From: Bacilli bacterium
GTDB lineage: Bacteria; Bacillota_I; Bacilli_A; RF39; UBA660
Assembly: GCA_017435485.1 (NCBI GenBank)
Contig: JAFSEY010000014.1
Location: forward strand, 28,675-92,674
Reading direction: 5' to 3'
DNA length: 64,000 nucleotides
How positions within the stretch are numbered: the first letter of the stretch is position 1; each line of letters begins with the position of its first letter. The notes below the pieces were generated by a model that saw only the letters and a list, made by a program, of their open reading frames with translations, ran no database searches and was not told the origin of the DNA. This document shows positions 44,547 through 53,817 of this stretch, one piece after another. A program made the position numbers and the translations under genes.

Positions 44547-46223
44547 TTAACGGCTTCCGCCGCCACCTCCTCCGCCACCGAAGGAACCACCGCCTCCACC
44601 ACCAGAAGAAAATCCGCCACCACCTGATGAATAACTCATAGCCGCACTTCTTGCCGAAGTAGCCGAATGATAACTACTATACGAAAAATTATCAACAAAC
44701 ACAAATGTATCATAATCAAAATCAGCTATTTCATTTATTTCAGGATAAAAATCCTTAAATTGCTTCGCTACTTTTTCAGCAATTCCAAATAACTGAGCAA
44801 ACATCAAATATTCTTTCCACAAATGAACCTCTATTGGTTCTTTTTCTTTTATATTTGAAAACTCTATTAGATATTTCTTTAACCCATCAATTTTACAAGC
44901 TTCTTCATATAACTTAGGTGTAGCAAATCGATGATTTATTTTAAAAGTCCCCGTTTCTTGTTTAGTTGTTATCCATCCCTTACTACTAAGAATTTCTCTA
45001 GTAATCCTAAAATTATCCTCAGTCCATTCTAAGATGCTTTTATAATGATTTTTGCAATACCAAACAAATTCTTTTTTTTCAAGGACTTCGTTCACACTTG
45101 ATCCATGCATCCAATTAAATAAATCTCTTTCTGAATCATATGCAGTATATTCATCTGGCAAAACTTTATACATAAATCTTATAACGTTTCTTCCCTTTTC
45201 ATTTTTTTCAATTCTAATAATATTGTCTTTAATCCATTTTAATAAAAGGCATCCAATAAAATTTGATTTGTTAGTATCAAGTTTATAAGCATTAGAAATA
45301 TAACTAGCAATATAAATATCTTTTTCACAAGGAATTTCTCTAAACATAGGGTTATCTTTAGACACTTTATTCGATACTCCCTCATAACGCAATTTTGTAT
45401 ATTTAGATTGGTTATTAGAAGCTTTCTTAGCAATTAAAACGAAAACTAATACATATGGTAAAAATCCAAGAATAGAAATTACAAATTCAATTATTATTGC
45501 TAATATTTTATTAAATGAAGAAGATCCTTTTTGTGCCATATTTGAATAATGATCAAAATCATTTTCTAAGCTAGCTGTTGTTTGAAATGTACCAGACGGT
45601 ATTTTAGCCAGTAAAACAACATATTCATCGCTATCCATAGCATCTTCTGCCGATAATTTTATTTCGCCATTTGAAACATATGCATAATCGCCTTTAACAC
45701 CATACCCCCACACTTCAATACTATCTTCAAAGTAATAATTTGAATTTATTGTAATGTCATAATGTCGCGGTGCCGGATCCATATTTTGGGAAATTAAAGT
45801 CCAATAAATCATTTGAGCATCTGATACATTTACCACAAAATTAGATATTTCATAAGTTAATTTATAAGTATTTCTTCCATATTTGCTTATTCCCCAGCAA
45901 AGTTCTAAACCTTCACTTGTATGATTAATACCACTTTTATAAGCTTTATAGGAAAAACTCTCATCAATATCCCAATAAGTTAATGGTTCATAGGAAATAT
46001 TTCCTAAACTAACTCTAAAATCAGCTATAGTAGATTCACCTAAATTTCCATATGATTTGTAATTCTCAGTTCCTTCACTATTATACATATCCCAATATTC
46101 TGTAACGATCGCAGTTCCATCGTCATCAATAAAAATATCCATATCAATATTATAAATACTATTACCATATACAGCAAATGTTCCAAATATAAAAACCAAT
46201 AAACCAAAAATAAACTTTTTCAT
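44547..46223 (-). CDS. DUF2207 membrane protein with Gly-rich tail
   Basis: A 558-residue protein: signal peptide (1-20), an extracytoplasmic beta-rich DUF2207 domain (25-230), one or two membrane helices (238-265), a large cytoplasmic region and a C-terminal tail made of SSGGGGFSSGGGGGG and similar runs. DUF2207 proteins are often encoded next to lemA, as here, and may help assemble or organise membrane proteins. A terminator lies between lemA and this gene. Function is not known. Confidence 0.85.
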   Translation of the reverse strand: MKKFIFGLLVFIFGTFAVYGNSIYNIDMDIFIDDDGTAIVTEYWDMYNSEGTENYKSYGNLGESTIADFRVSLGNISYEPLTYWDIDESFSYKAYKSGINHTSEGLELCWGISKYGRNTYKLTYEISNFVVNVSDAQMIYWTLISQNMDPAPRHYDITINSNYYFEDSIEVWGYGVKGDYAYVSNGEIKLSAEDAMDSDEYVVLLAKIPSGTFQTTASLENDFDHYSNMAQKGSSSFNKILAIIIEFVISILGFLPYVLVFVLIAKKASNNQSKYTKLRYEGVSNKVSKDNPMFREIPCEKDIYIASYISNAYKLDTNKSNFIGCLLLKWIKDNIIRIEKNEKGRNVIRFMYKVLPDEYTAYDSERDLFNWMHGSSVNEVLEKKEFVWYCKNHYKSILEWTEDNFRITREILSSKGWITTKQETGTFKINHRFATPKLYEEACKIDGLKKYLIEFSNIKEKEPIEVHLWKEYLMFAQLFGIAEKVAKQFKDFYPEINEIADFDYDTFVFVDNFSYSSYHSATSARSAAMSYSSGGGGFSSGGGGGGSFGGGGGGGGSR

Positions 46224-46235
46224 AAAATCTCCTAT

Positions 46236-46262
46236 AAAAAAACTTACCTTAGTAAGTTTTAA
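46236..46262 (-). terminator. Terminator of lemA
   Basis: On the reverse strand AACTTAC-TAAG-GTAAGTT followed by TTTTTA, overlapping the lemA stop. Some readthrough would carry expression into the DUF2207 gene. Confidence 0.75.
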
Positions 46263-46813
46263 AATTTAACTGATACGTTCTCTCTTTCAGATTCTGAAGC
46301 CTCGAAGAAAGCTTCTTCTTTAAATTTAAACATACTAGCAATAATATTTGATGGAAACATTTCAATTTTATTATTATAATTCATTACAACATCGTTATAA
46401 AATTGTCTAGCATAAGAAATTTTATCTTCTGTTTCTTTTAACTCATTTTGTAAATTTAAGAAATTATCGTTAGCTTTTAATTCCGGATAGCTTTCTGCCA
46501 AAGCAAATAATTTAGTTACCGCACTAGTAAGTTCATTAGCAGCTTGCATTTCTTGTTCAGGAGTAGCTGCAGTTTGAAAACTATTTCTAGCCTTTACAAC
46601 GTCTTCAAAAGTTTGTTTTTCATGTTTCGCATATCCTTTAACTGTTTCTACCAAATTAGGAATTAAATCAAAGCGTCTTTTCAAATAAACATCAATTTGC
46701 GCCCATTGATCCTTTACTTTATTTCGTAATGATACTAATGAGTTGTAAACAGATATTACATACATCACAATTAATATTACAGCCACTATTAAAATTATAA
46801 GTCCTATATTCAT
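46259..46813 (-). CDS. lemA: LemA family protein
   Basis: A 184-residue protein with one N-terminal membrane helix (3-22) and a helical bundle with the family signature VKDQWAQIDVYLKRRFDLIP (about 34-53) and EGYAKHEKQ-like VKGYAKHEKQTFEDVVKARN. LemA proteins are membrane-anchored with an extracytoplasmic or cytoplasmic coiled body; often paired with DUF2207. Function unknown. Confidence 0.93.
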   Translation of the reverse strand: MNIGLIILIVAVILIVMYVISVYNSLVSLRNKVKDQWAQIDVYLKRRFDLIPNLVETVKGYAKHEKQTFEDVVKARNSFQTAATPEQEMQAANELTSAVTKLFALAESYPELKANDNFLNLQNELKETEDKISYARQFYNDVVMNYNNKIEMFPSNIIASMFKFKEEAFFEASESERENVSVKF

Positions 46814-46865
46814 TAAAATACCTTCTTTCTACTATTATTATATCCCATCAAACTTAGTACGACAA

Positions 46866-47171
46866 TTATTTATTTTTATAAATGTCTAATAATTTGTCAA
46901 AATCATCGTCTAATGCCATAATGTTTTTTCTAATCTCACCACATTTTTGACATTTATAGATTATTTTATAGCTATCTTTATATTTTTCTATTTCCATTGG
47001 AACAAGTTTGCCATGACAATTTTGACTTCTATCACCAGGATTAATATCTACATGTTTAGAAGCCAAGCAATATGGACAATGATCTCTAGCTGTATATCCA
47101 AGTTTTTTTACATCCATACCGCAATAATCACATATGAAATTTTCATCTATCATAGTAAATTTCTTTTTCAT
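46866..47171 (-). CDS. RNHCP-domain zinc protein
   Basis: A 101-residue protein with four Cys pairs: FICDYCGMDV, ARDHCPYCLASKHVD, GDRSQNCHGKLVPM and YKCQKCGEIRKN. The R-x-HCP-x-C core is the RNHCP domain signature (here RDHCPYC). It likely binds two zinc ions. It starts 3 bp after tadC and so is the last gene of the Tad operon, or is at least cotranscribed with it. Confidence 0.85.
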   Translation of the reverse strand: MKKKFTMIDENFICDYCGMDVKKLGYTARDHCPYCLASKHVDINPGDRSQNCHGKLVPMEIEKYKDSYKIIYKCQKCGEIRKNIMALDDDFDKLLDIYKNK

Positions 47172-47174
47172 CTA

Positions 47175-47879
47175 CTATCCCCCTAAAAAATAATCTAATA
47201 CTACTGGAGCTAAAATTATTAGCATCATTATTGGTAAGAAAAATAACACTGAAATAACACTAATCTTGGTTGGTAATTTAGCTATTTGAGCTTTTATATC
47301 TAGTATTTGTTGTTCTCTTAAAAAATCAATTTGATTATATAATGATTCAATAATACTATTTCCAAATATATTTGATTGCGTAATATTTAAAATAGTATTG
47401 TTTATTGTATCACTAGGAATTCTTTTTTTCATATCTTCTAACGATTCTACTAGACTTTTTCCTAAATCAACTTCTTCTAAAGTTCTTTTAAACTCATTAG
47501 AAATATCACTATCAATATTTTTTGTAGTTATTTCCAAAGACGCCTTTAAATTCCTACCACTTTCAAGCGTTAAAGCTAAAACTTCAAAAAAGTAAATAGC
47601 TTCATTTTCCAAACTTTTTTTTCGTTTATTTATTTTTAAATCCACCAAAACATACTCATAAGCATAAAAATATAATAAACTAATTACTGGTGCCAAAATA
47701 AAACCTTTATCAGATAAAATTAAGATTGCAAAGAAAATTATTAAAGTTGTAATAAATCGAACATTTAAGAAATCTAATGGATCAAATTTATCTAACATCC
47801 CCGCTTTAATAATTTTTTCTTTAATATTTTTAATAGTATTTCTCCGATAAATTTTTAAAATCATTTTACTGTTTCTCAT
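47175..47879 (-). CDS. tadC: TadC-like pilus platform protein
   Basis: A 234-residue T2SSF-domain protein with membrane helices near residues 45-80 and 210-232. The core has VLALTLESGRNLKASLEITTK and ESLEDMKKRIPSDTINN, typical of the Tad platform pair. It partners TadB in the inner-membrane assembly platform. It overlaps tadB by 4 bp. Confidence 0.9.
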   Translation of the reverse strand: MRNSKMILKIYRRNTIKNIKEKIIKAGMLDKFDPLDFLNVRFITTLIIFFAILILSDKGFILAPVISLLYFYAYEYVLVDLKINKRKKSLENEAIYFFEVLALTLESGRNLKASLEITTKNIDSDISNEFKRTLEEVDLGKSLVESLEDMKKRIPSDTINNTILNITQSNIFGNSIIESLYNQIDFLREQQILDIKAQIAKLPTKISVISVLFFLPIMMLIILAPVVLDYFLGG

Positions 47880-48889
47880 AATTTCACCTTCAATAATCTT
47901 TTAACTACAACAATATACATACTGTATAAAAGAATTATTATACCTAATATTAACATTCCAATTTTTTGTTCAAATAACGGCAAGAAATATTCAGGATTCA
48001 GTATAAAGATAACTAAACTAAATAAAAATGGTAGCAACACTAACATTCTAAAAACGAACACACTTGAAGCTGTCAAACTATTTAGCTCGTTTCGCAATTT
48101 CTTTTTATCAAAAAAGGATTTTTCAATCATCGAAAAAACTTTAACAATATTACCACCAGTTTTATTAAGTAAAGATAAACTAGAAGTAATATATTGGGCA
48201 TCTTCTAACTTAACTCTTTCATAAAATCTTTTAAAAACAATTTCCAAACTTAACCCGTAATTTATATCAATATAAATCTTTTTAAATTCATCTTTAATTG
48301 GGCCATCTAATTCTTGCTTTACAATTTCAACTGCTTGAGTAACATTACTTCCTGATTTAAAAGCGTTGTTCATAATAATAACAGCCTTTAATAAATCATC
48401 TTCTACTAGTTTACGTTTTTTATTAAATTGAAAACTCCAATAAGCATCTGGCAAAAAGAAAGCTAAGCAAGCTGCAATAATTGATGTATATATATTAAAA
48501 TGAGCATATTGAAACATTAAAGTAAATAAATATAAAAATTCTACAATAATAACTAAAATAATTTTTAAAGAAACGAAATCAACGCCATCTTTAAAATCTT
48601 TTTCTTCAAAAGTAATATACTTTTCATATTTTTCACCATATTGACTTATAAAAACTGATTTTTTTAAAATAGATGATATTTTTCTTAGCAACTGCCATCC
48701 TTTAAAAAATAATTTATCAAACAAGGATATTTCATTTTCAACTTCAGGATCTAATGCAAATTTACTTATTCTTCTTTCATATTTTAAGGCTTTTGTCTGA
48801 CGCAATAAAACAATTATTGCAATTATAAGCCCTAAAATAGAAATCGCTTGAATAATCAACGCTTCCCAAACAATTGTCTCTTGCGCCAT
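47876..48889 (-). CDS. tadB: TadB-like pilus platform protein
   Basis: A 337-residue T2SSF protein with an N-terminal helix, two helices near 120-155 and two at the C-terminus. The central region has AVIIMNNAFKSGSNVTQAVEIV and LSLLNKTGGNIVKVFSMIE. Larger than TadC and upstream of it, as in other Tad operons. It follows tadA by 15 bp. Confidence 0.92.
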   Translation of the reverse strand: MAQETIVWEALIIQAISILGLIIAIIVLLRQTKALKYERRISKFALDPEVENEISLFDKLFFKGWQLLRKISSILKKSVFISQYGEKYEKYITFEEKDFKDGVDFVSLKIILVIIVEFLYLFTLMFQYAHFNIYTSIIAACLAFFLPDAYWSFQFNKKRKLVEDDLLKAVIIMNNAFKSGSNVTQAVEIVKQELDGPIKDEFKKIYIDINYGLSLEIVFKRFYERVKLEDAQYITSSLSLLNKTGGNIVKVFSMIEKSFFDKKKLRNELNSLTASSVFVFRMLVLLPFLFSLVIFILNPEYFLPLFEQKIGMLILGIIILLYSMYIVVVKRLLKVKL

Positions 48890-48904
48890 AACATTTCCTC
48901 CTTA

Positions 48905-50239
48905 CTATTTGATATTTTCAAATATATCGTCGACCGAATTAATTCCTCTTGCTTTTAGCTTTTTATATACTTTAGGAATTACATCATATAAAATATATGT
49001 TCCATCAACTTCATTATTTTCCGTTAAACCTTTTTGCTTAAACGCAAATATTTCTTTCATTTTAATTTCATCATCAGAAAAACCGATTAGTTCTGAGATA
49101 CTAGTAACTTTTCTTCTACCATCACTCATTCTTTCGATATTAATTACCAAATCAATCGCATTTACAATATATTCTCTTATCGCTTTAATTGGAATTTCCA
49201 TTCCGCCCATTAAAACCATCGTTTCTAATCTATTTAAAGCATCAATTGGACTGTTTGCGTGTAATGTCGTCATTGACCCATCATGCCCCGTATTCATTGC
49301 TTGTAACATGTCAAACGCTTCTTTTCCACGTACTTCTCCAACAATTATACGATCAGGTCGCATACGAAGTGAATTAATAACTAAATCACGAATCGTAATC
49401 TCTCCTTCACTTTCATAATTAACATTTCTTGTTTCCAAAGATATAACGTGATTTTGATTTAAGCGAAGTTCGGCAGCGTCTTCTATTGTAATAATACGCT
49501 CATTATCATTAATAAAACCACTTAAAATATTTAAAAGCGTTGTTTTACCTGAACCAGTTCCCCCGCAAATTAACATATTTACTTTTCCTTGAACGCAAGC
49601 TTCTAAAAACCTTGCCATATAAGGAGTAAGCGAACCAATTCTAATAAAATCATCAATTGTTGACATCGTTTCTTTAAACTTACGAATAGTTATAACCGGC
49701 CCCTTAGTTGATAAAGGAGGAATAACTGCATTAATACGCGACCCGTCTTGTAATCTTGAGTCAACCATTGGTGTTGTAGCATCTATTGTTCTTCCAAGCG
49801 GTTGAATTAATCTTTGCACTGTTCTAATAATATGTTCATCATTAATAAATGAAACACTTTCATCTTTAATAATTTCGCCGTCAATTTCAATGTAAATTTC
49901 ATTAGGACTATTAACCATTATTTCCGTTATATTTTTGTCTTCTAATAATTCTGTAAGTGGTCCAAGTCCATTTATTTCATTATCAATTAAATTAAACAAA
50001 TGACTTCTTTCTAAATTAGATAAATCATAACCTTCAATTGTTTTATCAATTTCATCATATATCCATTCATTTAATAGCTTATCCTTAGGCATTTCATTAT
50101 CAATTAAATTTTCCACTATTTTAGTTCTTAATTGATCTAATAGTTTCTTATCTGGAAAAATATCATAATCAGTAATATTACGATATGCGTTTTTAGGTTT
50201 TTCAAAAGAAAAGGCATCTCTTAACGTTTGTCTAGACAT
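48905..50239 (-). CDS. tadA: Tad pilus assembly ATPase (TadA/CpaF)
   Basis: A 444-residue secretion ATPase of the VirB11/CpaF group. Walker A is MLICGGTGSGKTTLLNILSGF (about 222-242), the Asp box IITIEDAAELRLNQNHVISLE, and Walker B DRIIVGEVRGKEAFDMLQAMN with the His box TGHDGSMTTLHANSP. It powers pilus assembly. Its ATG overlaps the tadZ stop. Confidence 0.97.
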   Translation of the reverse strand: MSRQTLRDAFSFEKPKNAYRNITDYDIFPDKKLLDQLRTKIVENLIDNEMPKDKLLNEWIYDEIDKTIEGYDLSNLERSHLFNLIDNEINGLGPLTELLEDKNITEIMVNSPNEIYIEIDGEIIKDESVSFINDEHIIRTVQRLIQPLGRTIDATTPMVDSRLQDGSRINAVIPPLSTKGPVITIRKFKETMSTIDDFIRIGSLTPYMARFLEACVQGKVNMLICGGTGSGKTTLLNILSGFINDNERIITIEDAAELRLNQNHVISLETRNVNYESEGEITIRDLVINSLRMRPDRIIVGEVRGKEAFDMLQAMNTGHDGSMTTLHANSPIDALNRLETMVLMGGMEIPIKAIREYIVNAIDLVINIERMSDGRRKVTSISELIGFSDDEIKMKEIFAFKQKGLTENNEVDGTYILYDVIPKVYKKLKARGINSVDDIFENIK

Positions 50240-51012
50240 TATTTTCCCTCCTTTTTTTCTAAAAATTCTGAAGCAATCGTCATCAAAGTAACATAGTCTT
50301 TATTAAATATATTTGGCATTTTAGGATCCAAGGTAATAAGTTTTCCTTCCAAAGTATATAAATCTAAATTTTTAATAAATAGATCACTTGTTAAGGTATA
50401 ATCGATATTATTCTTTAAAATATTTTTCATATCATACATCGAAAAATATTTTTTAAACGGATCTCTACTATTATTTAATAACAACTTATAATAATCTAAT
50501 CCGACATCTTTAAACACTGCTAATAAATTACGCATATTTTTTAAATCTTGAACATCATTAGTTAAAACAAATAATATTTCATCAACTTTATCCATCATGG
50601 AAATATTAAATTCATTTAAATTATGATTTGTATCAATTAAAACAACATCATAATTATGAATTGCTTTATCTAAAACTATTTCAATAAATTTGGAATCAAT
50701 TCTTGTTGCTTGTCGAGGATCTTTTGGCGCAGCTAAAAAATCTATATTCTCATTATAGATATATTTGGTAATATAATTATTAAAATCTTTATAACGATTA
50801 TTATTATAATCATCGACGAAATTATATAAACTCTTATCAAACGGCGTATTTAAACAAACCGCAACAGAGCCACCTGATAAGTCAAAATCAATTATTAAAA
50901 CTTTCTTTTCTAATTGCGCAAATATTCCTGCTAAAGATGTGGTTATAAATGTTTTTCCTACACCACCTTTAGAAGAGGAAATGCATAACGATTTACCTTT
51001 CACACTTGCCAT
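50239..51012 (-). CDS. TadZ/CpaE-like ParA/MinD ATPase
   Basis: A 257-residue P-loop ATPase with deviant Walker A CISSSKGGVGKTFITTSLA near the N-terminus and IIDFDLSGGSVAVCLN, then VVLIDTNHNLNEF as Walker B. It lacks the long N-terminal receiver-like domain of CpaE. In Tad systems this protein positions the pilus apparatus at the cell pole. Located between the pilin-like genes and tadA. Confidence 0.9.
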   Translation of the reverse strand: MASVKGKSLCISSSKGGVGKTFITTSLAGIFAQLEKKVLIIDFDLSGGSVAVCLNTPFDKSLYNFVDDYNNNRYKDFNNYITKYIYNENIDFLAAPKDPRQATRIDSKFIEIVLDKAIHNYDVVLIDTNHNLNEFNISMMDKVDEILFVLTNDVQDLKNMRNLLAVFKDVGLDYYKLLLNNSRDPFKKYFSMYDMKNILKNNIDYTLTSDLFIKNLDLYTLEGKLITLDPKMPNIFNKDYVTLMTIASEFLEKKEGK

Positions 51013-51029
51013 ATTTATACCCTCTATTC

Positions 51030-51398
51030 TTATTCAAAAATTACTTTATTTTCTTTAACTTCCCCTGTAATATCTATTTCCAATTCATAACTATTAATTC
51101 CTACTACTTTACCAAAGATACTATCAATAAAATAGTGGTTCTTAATGTTTAATTTGCCTTCTTTTCTTATGACTTCTAATTCTTTAGTTGGAATGTCATT
51201 TTTTTCTAAAATTTTTTTTATTTTATCATCATCTAACATTTCTTTGGTTAAATCGTTTCTTATGATATCTCTCGTAACATTTTTTAAATGCAGGTTTTCA
51301 CTTACAATCATAGAATTATCAATGATAAATGCTGCTAATACCATAAAAAGTGGTATCAAAAGTACAAAAACAACTAAAGTCTGACCTTTTTTATCCAT
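51030..51398 (-). CDS. TadE/TadG-like pseudopilin
   Basis: A 122-residue protein with MDKKGQTLVVFVLLIPLFMV at its N-terminus: a short basic leader, the prepilin cleavage site G|Q, and a hydrophobic helix with no charge, followed by a mostly helical and beta extracytoplasmic region. Minor pilin of the Tad system. The expected Glu at +5 of the mature protein is replaced by Val-Phe, as in some TadG-like proteins. Its ATG overlaps the preceding stop. Confidence 0.8.
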   Translation of the reverse strand: MDKKGQTLVVFVLLIPLFMVLAAFIIDNSMIVSENLHLKNVTRDIIRNDLTKEMLDDDKIKKILEKNDIPTKELEVIRKEGKLNIKNHYFIDSIFGKVVGINSYELEIDITGEVKENKVIFE

Positions 51399-51747
51399 AA
51401 GGCAACGTCCTTGTCACACTTACAGTATAAGGTTTTCCTAATATTAAACCTAAACCAGGAGTAACAATGTCTGTTTTACGTGATATCTCAAAAATGATAT
51501 ATTCATCATTTTCATTGGTAATTTTAATTAAAGTATTCATATTATTCTTTTTAAAATAATTTTCTACTTCTTCATAAGTTTTTCCATTATTATACATTGC
51601 AACAGTTTCATCCATTAAACTTTCTAAGTCACTTTTATAATAGAATATCTTGCCAAAATCAATCAAACAAAATATCATCATAATCATAACTGGCATTATT
51701 ATAATAAATTCAACTAACGCTTGGCCTTTTTTACCAATCTTTATCAC
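51391..51747 (-). CDS. TadE-like pseudopilin
   Basis: A 118-residue protein with leader MIKIGKKG|QALVEFIIIM; the mature part begins QALVEF with Glu at +5, as in pilin-type substrates. The rest is an extracytoplasmic domain with a long helix near 45-70. It starts with GTG after GGGGTGAT and is followed by the second TadE-like gene, overlapping 8 bp. Confidence 0.85.
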   Translation of the reverse strand: MIKIGKKGQALVEFIIIMPVMIMMIFCLIDFGKIFYYKSDLESLMDETVAMYNNGKTYEEVENYFKKNNMNTLIKITNENDEYIIFEISRKTDIVTPGLGLILGKPYTVSVTRTLPYG

Positions 51748-51784
51748 TTTATCACCCCTACTATAACTTTTTTATTATAGCATA

Positions 51785-52006
51785 TTATTCTTCATTAAAA
51801 AACTCTTTTGAAACACAAGTTGCTTCTCCAGGTTTATCTCCTTCTTTATATTCTTTATCAACTAAAGAACAAGAAGTTTTAGTAATAGAGTCTTTTAAAA
51901 AACCACCAAAATAATTTACTAACGCAATGACAATAACACTTACAACGGCAATAATTAAAACATATTCGACTAACGCTTGACCACGACAATTTAAATAACG
52001 TTTCAT
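51785..52006 (-). CDS. flp: Flp-type major pilin
   Basis: A 73-residue prepilin: leader MKRYLNCRG|QALVEYVLIIAVVSVI, the Flp signature with Glu at +5 and Tyr at +6, one hydrophobic helix, and a C-terminal extension of about 30 residues with two Cys (CSLVDKEY, EATCVSKE), which may form a disulfide. Likely major subunit of the Tad pilus and cleaved by the peptidase at 25.3-26.0 kb. AGGTGGAG precedes the ATG. First gene of the operon. Confidence 0.9.
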   Translation of the reverse strand: MKRYLNCRGQALVEYVLIIAVVSVIVIALVNYFGGFLKDSITKTSCSLVDKEYKEGDKPGEATCVSKEFFNEE

Positions 52007-52028
52007 CTACTCCACCTACTTTAATTTA

Positions 52029-52057
52029 AGTTTACTTCATCTTACCCTTTTTGTCAA
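52029..52057 (-). promoter_or_regulatory. Promoter of the Tad operon
   Basis: On the reverse strand TTGACA (52057-52052) and TAAACT (52034-52029), 17-bp spacing, 23 bp before the flp start. Confidence 0.7.
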
Positions 52058-52130
52058 TTTAATGAAAAGAAAAATCACTTTTTTGGAATAACTTCTCCCA
52101 TATTTGATATGATTATATTAGGTGATTAAA

Positions 52131-52460
52131 ATGTATTTAACAATTGGTAAAAATAAATATAAGATTATTAAAGCCACTTCTTTTTTTAAAAGATTAAAAG
52201 GATTAATGGGAAAAGATAACATTGATTGCGGAATGTTATTTCCAAAATGCAATAGCATTCACACATTTTTCATGAAAGAAAACATTGATATAATTGGGCT
52301 TGATGAAAATAATGAAGTAATCTATAAATATCAAAACTTACAAAACAATCAAATAATTCATATTAATAATCCCAAAAAGAAAACTAGCATCTTAGAATTA
52401 CCTAATAATGCTAGCAAAAAAATCAAATTAAATTCAATATTACTCTTTGAAGATGAATAA
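52131..52460 (+). CDS. DUF192 family protein
   Basis: A 109-residue protein with the DUF192 core: KRLKGLMGK, GMLFPKCNSIHTFFMKENIDII and the C-terminal ILELPNNASKKIKL. Members often sit near Tad operons; here it is divergent from flp. Small beta-barrel, no signal peptide. Start at 52131 follows TAGGTGATTAAA. It overlaps the end of obg by 21 bp, convergently. Confidence 0.85.
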   Translation: MYLTIGKNKYKIIKATSFFKRLKGLMGKDNIDCGMLFPKCNSIHTFFMKENIDIIGLDENNEVIYKYQNLQNNQIIHINNPKKKTSILELPNNASKKIKLNSILLFEDE

Positions 52461-53714
52461 ATAATCGAGAATTTGAACTTCATCTCCTCGTTGGGCCCCT
52501 AAACGTTCTAATTCTTCTTCAATACCCATTCCTTTTAATTTACGAGCAAATCTTCGAATGCCTTCATCTTCCGTAAACTTAGTCATTTTAAATAGTTTTT
52601 CGACTTCATCGCCCTTAATAATCCATATACCATCTTCGTTAGTGATTGTATATGGTTTTTCATTTTTAAATTTATAAATTACATGACTTTCTAATTGATC
52701 ATCGTTATATAACTCATCTTGTTCAGTTTGGGCAATAATATCCGCTAACCGAAGCAACAACTTATCTAAGCCTTGATGAGTAACCGCACTAATTTCAAAT
52801 ACTTCTATCTTTGGATATTTTTCTTTAAATTTAGCTAAATTATCTTGGGCATCTGGTAAATCCATCTTATTAGCAATTACGACTTGTTTTTTATTTGCTA
52901 ATTTATCACTATATTTTTTTATTTCGTTATTAATAATTTCAAAATCATTAATCGGATCTCTACCTTCAAATGATCCCATATCAAGTACATGTGCTAAAAT
53001 TTTAGTCCGCATAGCATGACGTAAAAACTTATGACCTAATCCAGCACCATCACTGGCATTTTCGATTAACCCAGGTAAATCTGCAATCGTATAATTTATG
53101 TTATCACTTAATTTTACAACTCCTAAATTTGGACTTAATGTTGTAAAGTGATAAGCTCCAATTTTCGGTTTAGAGGAGCTAACAACAGAAAGCAAGGTAC
53201 TTTTACCAACGCTTGGCATTCCAATTAATCCTACTTCGGCTAACACTTTTAGTTCACATTTAATTAATCGTTCTTCACCGGGTTCACCATATTCACTTAA
53301 TTTAGGAGCCGGTTCATTTTGAGTAGCAAACGCTTTATTTCCGCGTCCACCACGACCTCCTTTAGCAACGATAACTTTATCATCAGGATTAACTAAGTCA
53401 GCAATAACTAAATTAGTATCTAAATCAATTACAGTAGTACCTTGAGGAACTTTTATTATGACATCATCAGCCATCGCTCCAGTTCTATTAGAACCTTTTC
53501 CATTTGTTCCTTTATCGCCTTTAATAATTTTATGATATTTTAAATCAATTAGAGTTTTTAAGCCAGCGTCAACAACAAATACTATATCAGCACCTTTTCC
53601 TCCAGAACCACCATCAGGTCCTCCCATTGGCACACACTTTTCTCTTCTAAAGGAAGTACACCCATCTCCACCTTTTCCAGCTTCAACCTTTATCGTAACT
53701 TCATCTATGAACAT
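52440..53714 (-). CDS. obg: GTPase Obg
   Basis: A 424-residue GTPase: N-terminal Gly-rich Obg fold (FIDEVTIKVEAGKGGDGCTS, 1-155), G domain with G1 GMPSVGKSTLLSVV, DLPGLIENASDGAGLGHKFL (G3) and NKMDLPDA (G4), and a C-terminal OCT domain. Obg acts in ribosome assembly and, in Bacillus, in sporulation and the general stress response. Start at 53714 follows GAGGTGG. In Bacillus obg lies near rplU-rpmA-spo0B; here it is 5 kb away and spo0B is absent. Confidence 0.97.
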   Translation of the reverse strand: MFIDEVTIKVEAGKGGDGCTSFRREKCVPMGGPDGGSGGKGADIVFVVDAGLKTLIDLKYHKIIKGDKGTNGKGSNRTGAMADDVIIKVPQGTTVIDLDTNLVIADLVNPDDKVIVAKGGRGGRGNKAFATQNEPAPKLSEYGEPGEERLIKCELKVLAEVGLIGMPSVGKSTLLSVVSSSKPKIGAYHFTTLSPNLGVVKLSDNINYTIADLPGLIENASDGAGLGHKFLRHAMRTKILAHVLDMGSFEGRDPINDFEIINNEIKKYSDKLANKKQVVIANKMDLPDAQDNLAKFKEKYPKIEVFEISAVTHQGLDKLLLRLADIIAQTEQDELYNDDQLESHVIYKFKNEKPYTITNEDGIWIIKGDEVEKLFKMTKFTEDEGIRRFARKLKGMGIEEELERLGAQRGDEVQILDYLFIFKE

Positions 53715-53779
53715 AATTCCACCTCTTTTTAATAACATTATTATCATACCATATTTTGTTTAAAATAAAAATAATTCAT

Positions 53780-53806
53780 TAAAAAAAGATTCATAATAAG
53801 AATCTC
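53780..53806 (-). terminator. Terminator of asnA
   Basis: On the reverse strand AGATTC-TTATTAT-GAATCT (53805-53787) is followed by TTTTTTT, shortly after the asnA stop. Confidence 0.88.
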
Positions 53807-53817
53807 GTTTTATTTCC

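Noticed and set aside
44560..44640. Tandem repeat in GC-rich stretch
   Set aside because: It encodes the Gly-rich tail of the DUF2207 protein and is explained by codon use for Gly and Ser.
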